Of a stretch of 64,000 nt of DNA, positions 51,162-60,537 are shown piece by piece. Position 1 is the stretch's first letter; every line of letters begins with the position of its first letter. The translations under genes and the position numbers were made by a program. The notes under the pieces are model-generated. The model ran no database searches. It was not told the DNA's origin and saw nothing but the letters and a program-made list of their open reading frames with translations. The DNA is from Longimicrobium sp. (lineage in GTDB: Bacteria; Gemmatimonadota; Gemmatimonadetes; Longimicrobiales; Longimicrobiaceae): positions 23,650 to 87,649 of the forward strand of contig DASVTZ010000110.1 in the NCBI GenBank assembly GCA_036387335.1. Direction: 5' to 3'.

Positions 51162-52619
51162 TTATTCCACCCTTACGATCAGCTCGCCGCGCGCCAGGCG
51201 GGCGCGGAGGCGCTGGCCGGGGGCGGCGTCTTCGGGGGCGCGGATGACGCGGCCGGTGGATTCGTCGCTCAGGAGCGAGTAGCCGCGGGCCAGGACCTTG
51301 AGCGGGCTGCGGGCCTCCAGCGCTTCGGCGGCGGCGGCGAGGTCGCGGCCCAGTGCGTCCATGCGGCGCAGGAGGCCGGCGCCCAACTCCGCGTCCAGGC
51401 GGTCGACAGTTTCTCCCGCGCGGTGGACGGCGCCGCGCGGATGGCGCGCTTCGAGGGCCTCGGCCGATGCGTCGACGGTCTGGTGGAGGGCCTCCACGCG
51501 GCGCGTGAGGGAGGCGCGCAGGTCGCTCTCCAGCCACTCCACGCGCTCGGCGCTCTGCTGCAGGACGCGGCGCGGGGAGCGCGCTTCAAGGTACGCCTCG
51601 GCGCCGTCGATGCGGGTGCGGAGGAGCTGGAGGCGGCCCAGCCCCGCGCGGCGCACTTCGCTCTCGGTGCGGGCGACGGCCTGCGCGTGCGAGCGGAGCA
51701 GGCGGCGCACGGGGACCGAGGCGGCGCGGGGGAAGTCGTCCAGCGCGGCCATGATGTCGCGCCCTTCCGGCACCGCGCGCTCTGCGCCGGCGGTGGGGGT
51801 GGCGGCGCGCACGTCGGCCACCAGGTCCGCGATGGTGTGGTCGGTCTCGTGCCCCACGGCCGAGATCACCGGGAAGGGGCAGGCGGCGATGGCGCGCGCC
51901 ACCTCCTCCAGGTTGTAGGCCCAGAGCGACTCCTTGCTCCCGCCCCCGCGCGCCACGATCACCACGTCCACCTGCGTCTGCCCCGGCCCATCGCCGAAGC
52001 GGCGCAGGGCGGCCGCGATCTCCGGCGCCGCGCCCGCGCCCTCCACCGAGCAGTGCGACACGTACGCCGTCACCCACCACGCCTTGCGGCGCAGCGCGCG
52101 GTGCATGTCGTGCAGCGCCGCGCTCTGCGCCGAGGTCACGATGCCGATGCGGTCCGGCACCGCGGGAAGCGGGCGCTTGCGGCTCTCGTCCAGCAACCCC
52201 TCCTGGCGCAGCGTGCGCACCAGCCGGTCGTACGCGAGCTGCCAGAGCCCCTCCATTCCCGTGGTCGCCAGGCGCTGGACGGTGAACTGGAACTGGCCCT
52301 TCTTCGCGTAGATCCCCACCTGGCCGAAGACGCACACCTCCATCCCGTTCTCCGGCAGCGCGGGTAGGGCGCGCGCCGCGTCGGCGAAGAGGACGCACTG
52401 GATCTCCGCCCGGTCGTCCTTGAGGGTGAAGTAGCAGTGCCCGCTGGCGTACCGCTTCCACCCCGAGATCTCGCCGCGCACCCAGAGGTTGCCCGCGGCT
52501 TCGCGCAGCACCTTGTCGCTGCTCTTCACGAGCGCGCTCACGGTGCACGCGCTCTCCACCGTGCTCCCCGGACGGGCGGGGCGCACGGGCTCGGCGCTGA
52601 GGAGGGTCCGCTGGAGCAT
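51162..52619 (-). CDS. xseA: Exodeoxyribonuclease VII large subunit
   Basis: The ATG at 52619 gives 485 residues. The N-terminal OB-fold includes LWVRGEISGWKRYASGHCYF and CVLFADAARA. The catalytic core has RIGIVTSAQSAALHDM, VDVVIVARGGGSKESLWAYN and VISAVGHETDHTIADLVADV, with the conserved HETD and GGGS blocks. The C-terminal coiled coil and ending (LKVLARGYSLLSDE) are typical. It degrades single-stranded DNA with XseB. Confidence 0.93.
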   Translation of the reverse strand: MLQRTLLSAEPVRPARPGSTVESACTVSALVKSSDKVLREAAGNLWVRGEISGWKRYASGHCYFTLKDDRAEIQCVLFADAARALPALPENGMEVCVFGQVGIYAKKGQFQFTVQRLATTGMEGLWQLAYDRLVRTLRQEGLLDESRKRPLPAVPDRIGIVTSAQSAALHDMHRALRRKAWWVTAYVSHCSVEGAGAAPEIAAALRRFGDGPGQTQVDVVIVARGGGSKESLWAYNLEEVARAIAACPFPVISAVGHETDHTIADLVADVRAATPTAGAERAVPEGRDIMAALDDFPRAASVPVRRLLRSHAQAVARTESEVRRAGLGRLQLLRTRIDGAEAYLEARSPRRVLQQSAERVEWLESDLRASLTRRVEALHQTVDASAEALEARHPRGAVHRAGETVDRLDAELGAGLLRRMDALGRDLAAAAEALEARSPLKVLARGYSLLSDESTGRVIRAPEDAAPGQRLRARLARGELIVRVE

Positions 52620-52780
52620 CGGTTTCCGGGGTGTCGGTGGATGCGGCACCCAAAGGTATCTAGAGAGCACACCCGGAACAACCGTGTCCACTCCGGAGCG
52701 GTGCCGTGTGCGTAAGTTCGTGCTGCGTATCGGGTAGCGCCGCTCTGTACTGCTCGTGGCCCCAGCGGGTCGATCATGAT

Positions 52781-52954
52781 CTCACGCAGAGGCGCAGAGA
52801 CGCGGAGAGACAGCAGAAACAGCCTCACACAGAGCACACAGAGGGAACTGCAAGCCACAGAGAAAACCTTTGATGTTCTTCCTCTGTGGCTCTGTGTCTC
52901 TGTGTGAGCCATGCAGTTGCGGTTCTCTCCTGCGTCTCTGCGCCTCTGCGTGAG
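52781..52954. repeat. Nested palindromic element: CTCACGCAGAG with CTCACACAGAG inside
   Basis: The outer arms are CTCACGCAGAG (52781-52791) and CTCTGCGTGAG (52944-52954), a perfect pair. Inside them, CTCACACAGAG (52824-52834) and CTCTGTGTGAG (52898-52908) form a second perfect pair. Purine-rich CACAGAG units lie between. Two variants of one family therefore sit one inside the other. It lies 21 bp past the stop of the TonB receptor gene. Confidence 0.85.
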
Positions 52955-52974
52955 ACCAGCCGTTCAGGATGCCG

Positions 52975-55077
52975 TCACGGGCTCCACGTCAGCGATGCGC
53001 GCAGCTGGCGTGGCTCGACGGGGTGAAAGTGGACGTCGCTCACGCCCCCGGTCGGCTCGCCGCGCAGCCGCGAGGGGTAGTAGTACTGGATGTCCGAGGC
53101 GCGCGAGTTCAGCAGGTTGAGGATGGTCGCCTCCAGGCGGAGGCCGCGCGCCAGCTGCCAGCCCGCTTCCGCGTTGACCAGCGTGGCGGCATCGGCGCGC
53201 ACGGAATTGTCCTCCAGCAGAGGGTAGGCGCCGAAGTGTCGCACGCGGAGCGCACCGAACGGACCGCGTTCCGGCGCCCACGCGATTCCGCCCGCGAAGA
53301 CGTGCTCCAGCGCGCCCGGTATGCGGTTCTCGTCCGTGGGCACACCGGCGAGGCGGGCACGCGCGAAAGAGACGTCCGCGTCCAGCGAGAGGGCGGGGAT
53401 GGGGCGGTAGAAGTTGGCCCACGTCACGCCGCCGCGCCGGCTGGTGGCGGACGGCTCGGTGGCGCCCGCGTCGCCCACGAAGAGGAGCTCGCTGTCCAGC
53501 TCCAGCGCCCACACCGTCAGCGTGGAGCGCAGGCCGCGCACCGGCGCCATCCGCAGCCCGAGTTCCGCGCCGCGGGAGCGCACCAGCGGGTCCACGCGAT
53601 CCGCACGCTCACCGGTGGCGGGGTCGATGGTGATGGTGGTGCCGCGCGCGTCGTTGCTGTGGAAGCCGAAGCCGCCGCTCAGGTACAGCTCCGCCGCCGT
53701 GGAGGGGGCGATCACGAGCGACGCCTTGGGGCTGATGATCGCCGCGCGGCGGTTGCCGGAGTTCTCGGGCCGGTCGCTGTCCACGTGAAAGGTGTAGCCG
53801 TCGCCGCGCACGCCGACGATGCTTCGCAGCCAGGGACGCCACCGCGATTCCGCCTCGGCGAAGATGCCCGTGCCCGTTTCGCGCACGCGGTCCTCACGGA
53901 CGGTGGCGTGGCGGAGCTGCGCCTGCGTGCGGTACAGCCCCAGCCCGCCGATGAGGTCGGCGCGGGTCTGCGCGCCTACGAGCAGCCGGTGCTCCGCGCC
54001 GAGCGCCCGCGTGCTGCGCGCGTGCTTCGCGTGGCCGCCGAGCACGACGCGGCGATCTTTCTGGTTGAACTGGTCGCCGCGCTCGGGATCGTCCAGGAAG
54101 TAGGTGAAGTTGGAATACAGGTCCAGGTCGGAGTAGATGCCGAAGAGCTGCACCTCCTCGGCGGTGCGCGCGCCGGCGCGGCGCCAGGAGCCGGACAGGC
54201 TGTAGCGCTCGGAGCGGCCGCCATCGGTGGAGTCCACCTGCCCCAGTCTGCCGATGGCGCCGCCGTCCACCGCGCGCACGGGCACCTGGTCGTTGGAGTC
54301 CCACCGGTTGCGGTACGCCATCGCCAGCAGGGAGAAGCGCGAGGCGCCGCGGTCCGCGGAGTAGCGCGCCATCGCGGCCAGCTTGCGGATCCCCTGCGGA
54401 CGGTCCCACGGGCCGTCGTAGCTGCGCACTTCGCCGCCGGCCAGCAGGTCGCCGCCCAGGGTGCGGGTGGATGCCCCGGCCGCCGCGCGCGCCAGCCCGT
54501 TCTGCCCCGCGCCGAGGGTCACAAAGGGGCGCTCCAGTTTGCGCACCAGGTGGAACTCCGCGCCGCCCGCGCTTCCGAAATCGCCCACTTCGGCGTGGTA
54601 CACGCCCAGGTGGTAGTCGAGGTGGCTCACCAGCTCGGGAACCAGGAAGTTGAGGTCCGTCCACCCCTGGCCGTGGCCGTGCGTGGGCATGTTCACCGGC
54701 ATCCCCTCCACGCGCGTCTGGAAGTCGGTGCCGTGGTCCAGGTTGAAGCCGCGCACGAAGTACTGGTTCGCCTTCCCCTCGCCCGAGTGCTGGGTGACGA
54801 TCATCCCGGGCACCGTCTCCAGCAGCTCGCCCTCGCGGGTGATTGGGCGCGAGCGCAGATCCACGGCGCCCACCCGCCCCTGCGATGCCGTGGCCGCGAT
54901 CCCGATCAGGTTGTCGAAGCGCCCGGTGACCAGCAGCGTGTCGAGCACCGCCGCCGTGTCGCGCCGCGGCGGGTCGGTTTGCGCGTGCAGCGTCGTGGCG
55001 CCGGACGCGAGGGCGCCGGTCACCAGTGCGTGGCGCATCCATCGCGCGCCGCGTTTTTCGATGGTAGGTCGATTCAT
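52975..55077 (-). CDS. TonB-dependent outer-membrane receptor
   Basis: The ATG at 55077 gives 700 residues with a signal peptide (ALVTGALASGATTLHAQ). The plug domain has GELLETVPGMIVTQHSGEGK and QYFVRGFNLDHGTDFQTRVE with a GMPVNMPTHGHGQGWTDLNF block. The histidine-containing THGHGQGW loop is typical of a receptor group often linked to metals. A 22-strand barrel follows, and the end is LRASLTWSP. It is the last of eight co-directional envelope genes including HupE and a histidine-rich protein, so a metal substrate such as nickel, cobalt or zinc is likely, by context. Confidence 0.85.
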   Translation of the reverse strand: MNRPTIEKRGARWMRHALVTGALASGATTLHAQTDPPRRDTAAVLDTLLVTGRFDNLIGIAATASQGRVGAVDLRSRPITREGELLETVPGMIVTQHSGEGKANQYFVRGFNLDHGTDFQTRVEGMPVNMPTHGHGQGWTDLNFLVPELVSHLDYHLGVYHAEVGDFGSAGGAEFHLVRKLERPFVTLGAGQNGLARAAAGASTRTLGGDLLAGGEVRSYDGPWDRPQGIRKLAAMARYSADRGASRFSLLAMAYRNRWDSNDQVPVRAVDGGAIGRLGQVDSTDGGRSERYSLSGSWRRAGARTAEEVQLFGIYSDLDLYSNFTYFLDDPERGDQFNQKDRRVVLGGHAKHARSTRALGAEHRLLVGAQTRADLIGGLGLYRTQAQLRHATVREDRVRETGTGIFAEAESRWRPWLRSIVGVRGDGYTFHVDSDRPENSGNRRAAIISPKASLVIAPSTAAELYLSGGFGFHSNDARGTTITIDPATGERADRVDPLVRSRGAELGLRMAPVRGLRSTLTVWALELDSELLFVGDAGATEPSATSRRGGVTWANFYRPIPALSLDADVSFARARLAGVPTDENRIPGALEHVFAGGIAWAPERGPFGALRVRHFGAYPLLEDNSVRADAATLVNAEAGWQLARGLRLEATILNLLNSRASDIQYYYPSRLRGEPTGGVSDVHFHPVEPRQLRASLTWSP

Positions 55078-55227
55078 ACGAGATCCCCGTTTTGTTTGCC
55101 GGGCACGGGAGCCTCCAGCCTCGATCTCGCCGCCCGTTTTGAGGGCGCACGAAGACCGGGCTGCCGAAAAGGGCATCCCACGCTGAGCCGGAACGCGGTC
55201 GCGCTCCGGGAGCTTATAGCTGTTTTT

Positions 55228-55893
55228 TCAGCCCGGCAGTCTTGGGGGAGGCGTATCGATCCGCGCGGCCACCTGGTGCGGCGTCAGCGGAACCTGACGT
55301 GCTTGGCGGGGGCCCGCGCTCGTGGAGGGCACGGACATCGTGGGTGGGGCGAGATAGAATTTGGAGAGCGCATCGAGCAGCGACTCCGCGTCGGGAGCGG
55401 GATGCTGCCGGTGCGTGTGGACCCTGCCGCCGTGCTCGTGCGGCTGGTCCGGCGCGACGGATTGGGGCGCCGGTTCGGTGTCCGCGCTCGCGATCCGCGC
55501 ATGATGCTCGGACGAGTGCGCGTGCTCGCCTGAGCTTACATGCGCGTGCTCGCGCTCGGCCGCGTGCTCGCGCGCATCCGCATGCGCGTGCTCGTGCGGG
55601 GTCGAGTGCTTGTGCTTGTGTGCGTGCGCGGCGGTGTGCTCGTGCGCGGGCGCAGGAGGCGGCTCGCGCGCGGGCGTGCTCGCGAGCGTCCCATCCTCGC
55701 GGAGCCGCAAGCCAATGGGGCGCTCCCAAGCCGCGTCCGGGCTTACAGGGCTGGAGTGCGCGGTCGCGAGGTGCATCCAGAGGAAGCCCGCCTCACCGAT
55801 CGGAGTGCCCAGCAGCACCAGGAGGTACGCCAGCAGCAGCGGGAGGCGAGCAAGGCGCAGATCGCGCGGCGGCCGGCGGGAGCGCGCGGGCAC
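55228..55893 (-). CDS. Histidine-rich exported or membrane-anchored protein
   Basis: The 221-residue protein has an N-terminal hydrophobic segment (LPLLLAYLLVLLGTPIGEAG, about 18-37). From about residue 83 to 165 it holds some twenty histidines, mostly as HEH, HAH or HKH pairs such as AHAHKHKHSTPHEHAHA. The C-terminal 60 residues are Pro-rich. Such His tracts bind zinc, nickel, cobalt or copper. It lies between the TonB receptor and DUF6702 genes, adjoining the latter with no gap, and may be a periplasmic metal buffer for the system. Confidence 0.8.
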   Translation of the reverse strand: MPARSRRPPRDLRLARLPLLLAYLLVLLGTPIGEAGFLWMHLATAHSSPVSPDAAWERPIGLRLREDGTLASTPAREPPPAPAHEHTAAHAHKHKHSTPHEHAHADAREHAAEREHAHVSSGEHAHSSEHHARIASADTEPAPQSVAPDQPHEHGGRVHTHRQHPAPDAESLLDALSKFYLAPPTMSVPSTSAGPRQARQVPLTPHQVAARIDTPPPRLPG

Positions 55894-56391
55894 TTACGGG
55901 ATCGGCTTGGGGCGGTCGCCGGGGACGAACATCATCGTTTTGCGGCTCGCCGCCGTGCCTGCCTGCACCACGTTCACCTGGTCGTGGTAGAGCGAGAACT
56001 GGAGCGTGCTCAGGACGCGTGCGCCGCGCAGGCCGCCCGGCATCGGGCCGCGAAGGCACGCCCACACCACGCCACCCTGCGGACGGCTGCCGCACCAGCG
56101 CAGCGGCACGCGCGTCCCGTCCGGATTCCACAGCGCGAACGATGAGGCCACGTAGCGCGCAGTCGGGTCCTCGGCCGCGCGCGAGGGCGGATTTGGATGG
56201 CCCGCGACACCCCGCGCGAGGTCGTCCGCAAAGACGCGCACGTTCACCGTCACCGCGCGCTCGGCGGGGAGGTGCGTGACCACGGCGAGGGTGGTGTGGA
56301 TGGGGTGCGCGGCGGGGCGGGCGGCGCCCAGCAGCGCCACCGCGCAGAGCGCCGCCAGGGCGCGTCCCCGCCGCATCCACCGAAGCGGCAT
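55894..56391 (-). CDS. DUF6702-family exported protein
   Basis: The 165-residue frame starts at the ATG for MPLRWMRRG, with an alternative Met five codons later. A signal peptide (ALAALCAVALLGAARPAA) precedes HPIHTTLAVVTHLPAERAVT and NVRVFADDLARGVAG, the family opening. The ending shows STLQFSLYHDQVNVVQA and KTMMFVPGD. The family's role is unknown, but genes of this type regularly accompany HupE/UreJ genes. It begins 1 bp after the hupE-like stop. Confidence 0.78.
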   Translation of the reverse strand: MPLRWMRRGRALAALCAVALLGAARPAAHPIHTTLAVVTHLPAERAVTVNVRVFADDLARGVAGHPNPPSRAAEDPTARYVASSFALWNPDGTRVPLRWCGSRPQGGVVWACLRGPMPGGLRGARVLSTLQFSLYHDQVNVVQAGTAASRKTMMFVPGDRPKPIP

Positions 56392-56392
56392 C

Positions 56393-56995
56393 TTACCAGG
56401 GGCTCCGCTCGAAGGCCCACACCGTCGCGAACACGGCCACCACGCCGGAGACCAGCACCACACGCATCCGCTGCGGCGAGAACGAGCCCGGCTGCCGCGC
56501 CAGCGCGAATCCGCGGTCCAGCAGCGCGAAGCCGGCCGCGGCGATCGCGAGCACCACGAGCTGCCCCGCCTCGATCCCCAGGTTGAAGCCCAGCAGCGGC
56601 ACGGCGATGTGGTCCACGAAGAGCTCGCGCAGGTAGTTGGCGAACCCCGCCCCGTGCACCAGCCCGAATACGCCGGCGAAAACCGGGCGGTAGCGGTTGG
56701 CCCAGGGTGCGCGCTCCCGGTTGGCCACCACGATGTTCTCGATCGCGGTGGCGACAATGGTCACCGGGATCAGGAACTCGATCAGGTTGGTGGGCAGGTT
56801 CAGCGCGCCCGTGACGGCCAGCGCCAGCGTGATCGAGTGGCCCACGGTGAAGGCGGAGATCACCCACAGCAGCTGCCGCCAGTCACGCCGGTGGTACACG
56901 GCGGCCAAGACCAGCAGGAAGAGGATGTGGTCCATCGCCGCCAGATCGGTGATGTGGCGGAATCCCAGGCGAAAGAAGACCAGGAGCTCGGACAT
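56393..56995 (-). CDS. HupE/UreJ-family membrane protein
   Basis: The 200-residue protein has about six transmembrane spans and the family motifs HITDLAAMDHILFLLVLAAV, ISAFTVGHSITLALAV, and FGLVHGAGFANYLRELF. The conserved histidines are thought to bind nickel or cobalt for transport. It lies between the TPR gene (6 bp downstream of that gene's stop) and DUF6702, tightly packed. Together with the histidine-rich protein and the TonB receptor it supports a metal-transport function for the cluster. Confidence 0.88.
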   Translation of the reverse strand: MSELLVFFRLGFRHITDLAAMDHILFLLVLAAVYHRRDWRQLLWVISAFTVGHSITLALAVTGALNLPTNLIEFLIPVTIVATAIENIVVANRERAPWANRYRPVFAGVFGLVHGAGFANYLRELFVDHIAVPLLGFNLGIEAGQLVVLAIAAAGFALLDRGFALARQPGSFSPQRMRVVLVSGVVAVFATVWAFERSPW

Positions 56996-57002
56996 CGCCC
57001 GT

Positions 57003-58310
57003 TTACCCTCCGATGGAGTCGAGGACGGCGCGCGCCGTGGCGGGGTGGCGCGGGTGGAAGCCGGGGTGGATCTCCAGCGCCTGCTTCAGGTAGCGGCTCG
57101 CGGCGGCGTCGTTCCCCAGCGCGCGCTCGATCATCCCGGCGTGGAAGAGGAGCGATGCGTCGCGCGTGCCCATGCGCAGCGCGCCGGCCATGGCGCGGCG
57201 CGCTTCCGGGAAGCGGCCCTGGCGGTACAGCGCCCACGCGAGCAAGTCGTAGCCGTACACGTCGCGGCGGGTGCGCAGGTCGGCGGCGGCCGAGGCGGCG
57301 ATGGGCGCGGGGTCGCCGCCGTGGTCGAGCTGAAAGAGGCTCCACGCGCGGTGCATGGAGCCGCTCTGCTGGCTCGCGGCCACGGCGGCGACGCGCGCGT
57401 ACTCGCGGGCCCGCACCGAATCGCGCATGGCGAGCGCGATCTCGCTCATCTCGGCGAGGATCATGGGATCGAGCACCTGCGCGATGGAGCGCTCGTCCAG
57501 CGCCAGCGCGCGCGAATGCCGGCCGCGCGCCACCTCCACCCGCGCCAGGCCGGCGAGGATGCGGTGATCTTCGGGGTTGATGGCCAGGCCGGCGCGATAC
57601 GCGCGCTCCGCCTGGCGCAGCTTGCCGTCGCGCAGCTCCAGGTCGCCGCGGCGCATCTGGAACCACGCCATCTGCTCGCGCGGCAGGTCGCCGCGTACGA
57701 GGGCGTCGTGCGCCGCCTGGGCCAGCAGCTTCCTCGCCTCGTGCGTGCGGCCGCGGATCTCCTCCAGGCGCGCCGCGCGGGGGGCGACCGCCAGCGTCTT
57801 ACGGGTCAGCGCGAGCGTGTCGAACGTGGCGATGGACGCGTCGTAGTCGCCCAGCTCCATCTGCACCTCGCCGAGCAGGGAGCGGTACGAGGGGCGCAGC
57901 GGCTCCTCGGCCACCAGCGCGGCGGCGATGTCGCGCGCTTCCCCGAAGCGGTGCTGCGCCAGGAGGCTGGACGCGAGGGCGACGCGCGCGGAGGCGTTGC
58001 GGCCCTCGCGCAGGGCGATCGACTCGCGGGCCACGGCCTCGGCGCGCAGGACGTCCTGGAAGTCGCCGGTACTGCGGCTGCGCTGCAGGTAGAGCGAGGC
58101 GAGGCGGGCGCGGTCCAGCGCGCTGAACGGGTCCTGCTTCGCCAGCATTTCGAAGAGGGCGATGTCCTTTTCGCGGATCTCCCCTTCGGCCGCCAGCGAC
58201 TCGGCGGCGACGGGCGCGGCCCTGGCGTCGCGCGTTCCCCGGAGGACGAAGAGTCCCCCGGCTGCGGCGCCGGCCACGAGGATCGCGGCTGCTGTGGTCC
58301 TGGTCTTCAT
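57003..58310 (-). CDS. Tetratricopeptide-repeat protein with membrane anchor
   Basis: The Met at 58310 (MKTRTTAAA) is chosen because AAGGTG lies 9 bp upstream; another Met lies three codons before. The 435-residue protein has an N-terminal hydrophobic segment (AAAILVAGAAAGGLFVL), then at least eight TPR-like helical pairs (FGEARDIAAALVAEEPLRPS, LRQAERAYRAGLAINPEDHR, GNDAAASRYLKQALEIHPGF). Such proteins act as scaffolds. It precedes hupE by 7 bp and belongs to the same cluster. Confidence 0.82.
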   Translation of the reverse strand: MKTRTTAAAILVAGAAAGGLFVLRGTRDARAAPVAAESLAAEGEIREKDIALFEMLAKQDPFSALDRARLASLYLQRSRSTGDFQDVLRAEAVARESIALREGRNASARVALASSLLAQHRFGEARDIAAALVAEEPLRPSYRSLLGEVQMELGDYDASIATFDTLALTRKTLAVAPRAARLEEIRGRTHEARKLLAQAAHDALVRGDLPREQMAWFQMRRGDLELRDGKLRQAERAYRAGLAINPEDHRILAGLARVEVARGRHSRALALDERSIAQVLDPMILAEMSEIALAMRDSVRAREYARVAAVAASQQSGSMHRAWSLFQLDHGGDPAPIAASAAADLRTRRDVYGYDLLAWALYRQGRFPEARRAMAGALRMGTRDASLLFHAGMIERALGNDAAASRYLKQALEIHPGFHPRHPATARAVLDSIGG

Positions 58311-58463
58311 CGATTGCATCACCTTGCCGGGGGCGCGACGGACCCCGCCGCCGTGTTTCGGTGCGCGGCCCGCCCCACGGCATCGTGAGACGGACCGCCT
58401 TTCCATCGTCCTGCGCGGACGCGGCACCTCGCCGCGCCCGGGCCCAAATCCATCACCGCGGTG

Positions 58464-59741
58464 CTACTCGCCGCGGACGCTGCCCGTCTTGACGTCGGAC
58501 TGGTACGGCTGGAACTCGCAGCCGGGACGCACCGGGACGTACACCACGTCGGGACGCGTCTGACCGGGCTCGGCAAAGAGCGGTACGCCCATGTACTCGC
58601 CCACCCGCGTAACCTCGGTCACGCCGAGCACGCGCGGCAGGCCGTACTTGACCAGTCGGCGGCGCTGGAACACCAGCGGCTGGTTCTCGATGTACCACGG
58701 CGCGTTGGCCGCGTACTGCGCACCCGTCGGATGGGCCGTCGCGAACGGCTGCCCGTTGACCGTGGTGTCGCCCGTGGTCGGGTTGTACTGCACCGACACG
58801 TTCGTCAGGTTGCCGTCCTGCACCACGCACACCTGAATCGGCGGCTCCTCGGTCATGGGCGGCATCGGCTGCACCACCGGCGGCTCAGGCATCGGCGCCA
58901 CCGGAGGAACCGTCGGGGGCGGCACCATCATCGGGGCCTCGAGCTGGTTGCCGAACATCGCCTTGAGGCCGATCACCACGCGCGTGGTCACGGCGGTGCG
59001 GTCGTCGGCGATGCGAACCGTGCTCCCCGTCGGCCGGGTGATGGGGCCGATGAAGCCGTCACCCACGTGCACCGGCGAGTCGTAGACGTGCGCCGCGATC
59101 TCGCCGAAGACGCCCAGCATCTCCGAGAAGCGCAGGAGGTCGATCCCCGCGCCCGCGGTGCCCTGGCCCACGGTGGCGTTGTCCGGCTCGTAGCTCAGGC
59201 AGGCCGCCTGCAGCAGCGTCCCCGGCTCGCACCCGGGACGGTCCTCGCCGGCCAGATCCACCGTCAGGCCGCCGCCGCCCGCGAACAGGTAGACGGAGCG
59301 GTACCAGTTGCCGCTGCGGATGAACGGCCGCGCGGCCAGGTTCACGTCGTAGAAGTAGCTGTTGAGCGCGTACGCCTGCCGGTTGCCCGCTTCGTTGAAG
59401 ATGTCGAAGAACCCATCGCTCAGCGACGGCACCCGCATCGGTACGTAGGCGCCGTGCAGGCGCAGGCCGAACATCGGCGTGGCCCAAAAGGTGGCGTGCG
59501 CGCCGAACGCGGGCGCGTAGCCGGGCTTGAACACCTGGCGGTCGTCGTTCTCCGTCGGCGTGTCCGTGCCGTTCAGAACGATCGTCCTGCTCTCGTACCA
59601 CCGGCTCGTCGCCGAGCCGCCCGCGTACACGCCCAGGTCGAAGCGGCTGGCCCGCGGCGTTCCCATCTCCTGCGCCCCCGCCTGCCCCGCCGGGGCCGCG
59701 AGCAGCGCCGCCATCGCGGCGGACCTCCATGTAAGCTTCAT
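58464..59741 (-). CDS. Outer-membrane beta-barrel-like protein with Pro-rich linker
   Basis: The 425-residue protein has a signal peptide (AAMAALLAAPAGQAGAQE) and an N-terminal 270 residues of alternating beta strands consistent with an outer-membrane barrel (FDLGVYAGGSATSRWYE, FGLRLHGAYVPMRVPSL, RVVIGLKAMFGNQ). A Pro-rich linker of PPPTVPPVAPMPEPP type follows, then a C-terminal domain of about 140 residues (VCVVQDGNLTNVSVQYNPTT). I recognise no named family. AGGAGG precedes the start. It sits between the TPR and DUF4331 genes. Confidence 0.75.
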   Translation of the reverse strand: MKLTWRSAAMAALLAAPAGQAGAQEMGTPRASRFDLGVYAGGSATSRWYESRTIVLNGTDTPTENDDRQVFKPGYAPAFGAHATFWATPMFGLRLHGAYVPMRVPSLSDGFFDIFNEAGNRQAYALNSYFYDVNLAARPFIRSGNWYRSVYLFAGGGGLTVDLAGEDRPGCEPGTLLQAACLSYEPDNATVGQGTAGAGIDLLRFSEMLGVFGEIAAHVYDSPVHVGDGFIGPITRPTGSTVRIADDRTAVTTRVVIGLKAMFGNQLEAPMMVPPPTVPPVAPMPEPPVVQPMPPMTEEPPIQVCVVQDGNLTNVSVQYNPTTGDTTVNGQPFATAHPTGAQYAANAPWYIENQPLVFQRRRLVKYGLPRVLGVTEVTRVGEYMGVPLFAEPGQTRPDVVYVPVRPGCEFQPYQSDVKTGSVRGE

Positions 59742-59883
59742 CTATTCACTCCCTCCTCTTGCCATGTTTGAACGTGGTGGGGCGCGCCGGAGCCGCCGCC
59801 GTCATCCGTGCCCGTGCCGAGGCGCGATGATGGAGCACGGGGGTCGCGTCGGCCTTCTAGGCGGCGGCCCGGCGCTCCTTCCA

Positions 59884-60504
59884 TCAGGGGTTGGGCGCGG
59901 CCACGTACGGGAAGGTGGTAAGGTCCGCCTTCGTGTCCGGCACGTTGTCCGTCACCAGCCCGGGGCTGTTGTTGGCGTTGTTGCCCAGGGCGTTGCCAAA
60001 GATCACGCTCAGCCCCTTGTCCACCGCGTCGTCGCCGTCCAGCTTGCGGCCGCCGTAGCCGTTGGCGGGGTCCAGCGCGTGGGTGAGCCACCCCACCGTG
60101 GCCGCGGTCGCCACGTTGGCGGAGGTCACGCCGGGCGCGCGGTCCATCCGCACCACCAGCATGTCGGGGAGGAGGGCGTCGGCCACGGCGCCGGCGTAGG
60201 CGGCGTCGCGCCCGGCCACCGTCGTCATGAACGACACCAGGTCGTCGCGGAACTCCGCGCGGCTCTCGGACGGGATGATGTTGTTGTAGTGCGGGTGCTC
60301 CCGCTTCTCCACGAACACCTCGCTCACCAGCGGGTTGGCGAGGTACTCGATCTGGTCGAACGTCGTGGTGGTGTTGCCGATCCGGACGGTGTCGCGGACG
60401 GTCACGGTGACCACGTCGGTAATGGTGCGCGTGTCTTCGTCGTCGCATGCCCCCACGAGGGCGGCGGCGGCGAGCACGGCAATGGCTGCGAAGCGCATCT
60501 TCAT
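59884..60504 (-). CDS. DUF4331-like lipoprotein, C-terminal half
   Basis: The 206-residue protein has a lipoprotein signal (FAAIAVLAAAALVGACDD) and starts 8 bp after AAGGAG. The block FDQIEYLANPLVSEVFVEKR and LTHALDPANGYGGRKLDGDD corresponds to the second half of DUF4331 proteins. The first half is encoded by the gene just upstream. A split DUF4331 pair with HupE and TPR genes nearby is an arrangement I recall from other phyla. Function unknown. Confidence 0.7.
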   Translation of the reverse strand: MKMRFAAIAVLAAAALVGACDDEDTRTITDVVTVTVRDTVRIGNTTTTFDQIEYLANPLVSEVFVEKREHPHYNNIIPSESRAEFRDDLVSFMTTVAGRDAAYAGAVADALLPDMLVVRMDRAPGVTSANVATAATVGWLTHALDPANGYGGRKLDGDDAVDKGLSVIFGNALGNNANNSPGLVTDNVPDTKADLTTFPYVAAPNP

Positions 60505-60537
60505 CTCTCGATCTCCTTTATCCGTTTCGTCGTAGGA

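Noticed and set aside
52969..55533. An 854-codon open frame on the plus strand
   Set aside because: It lies antisense to the TonB receptor gene, has Ala/Arg/Val-rich composition with no domain, and exists because high-GC coding DNA lacks stops in other frames.
56697..58388. A 563-codon plus-strand frame
   Set aside because: Antisense shadow of the HupE and TPR genes, with no recognisable motif or start signal.
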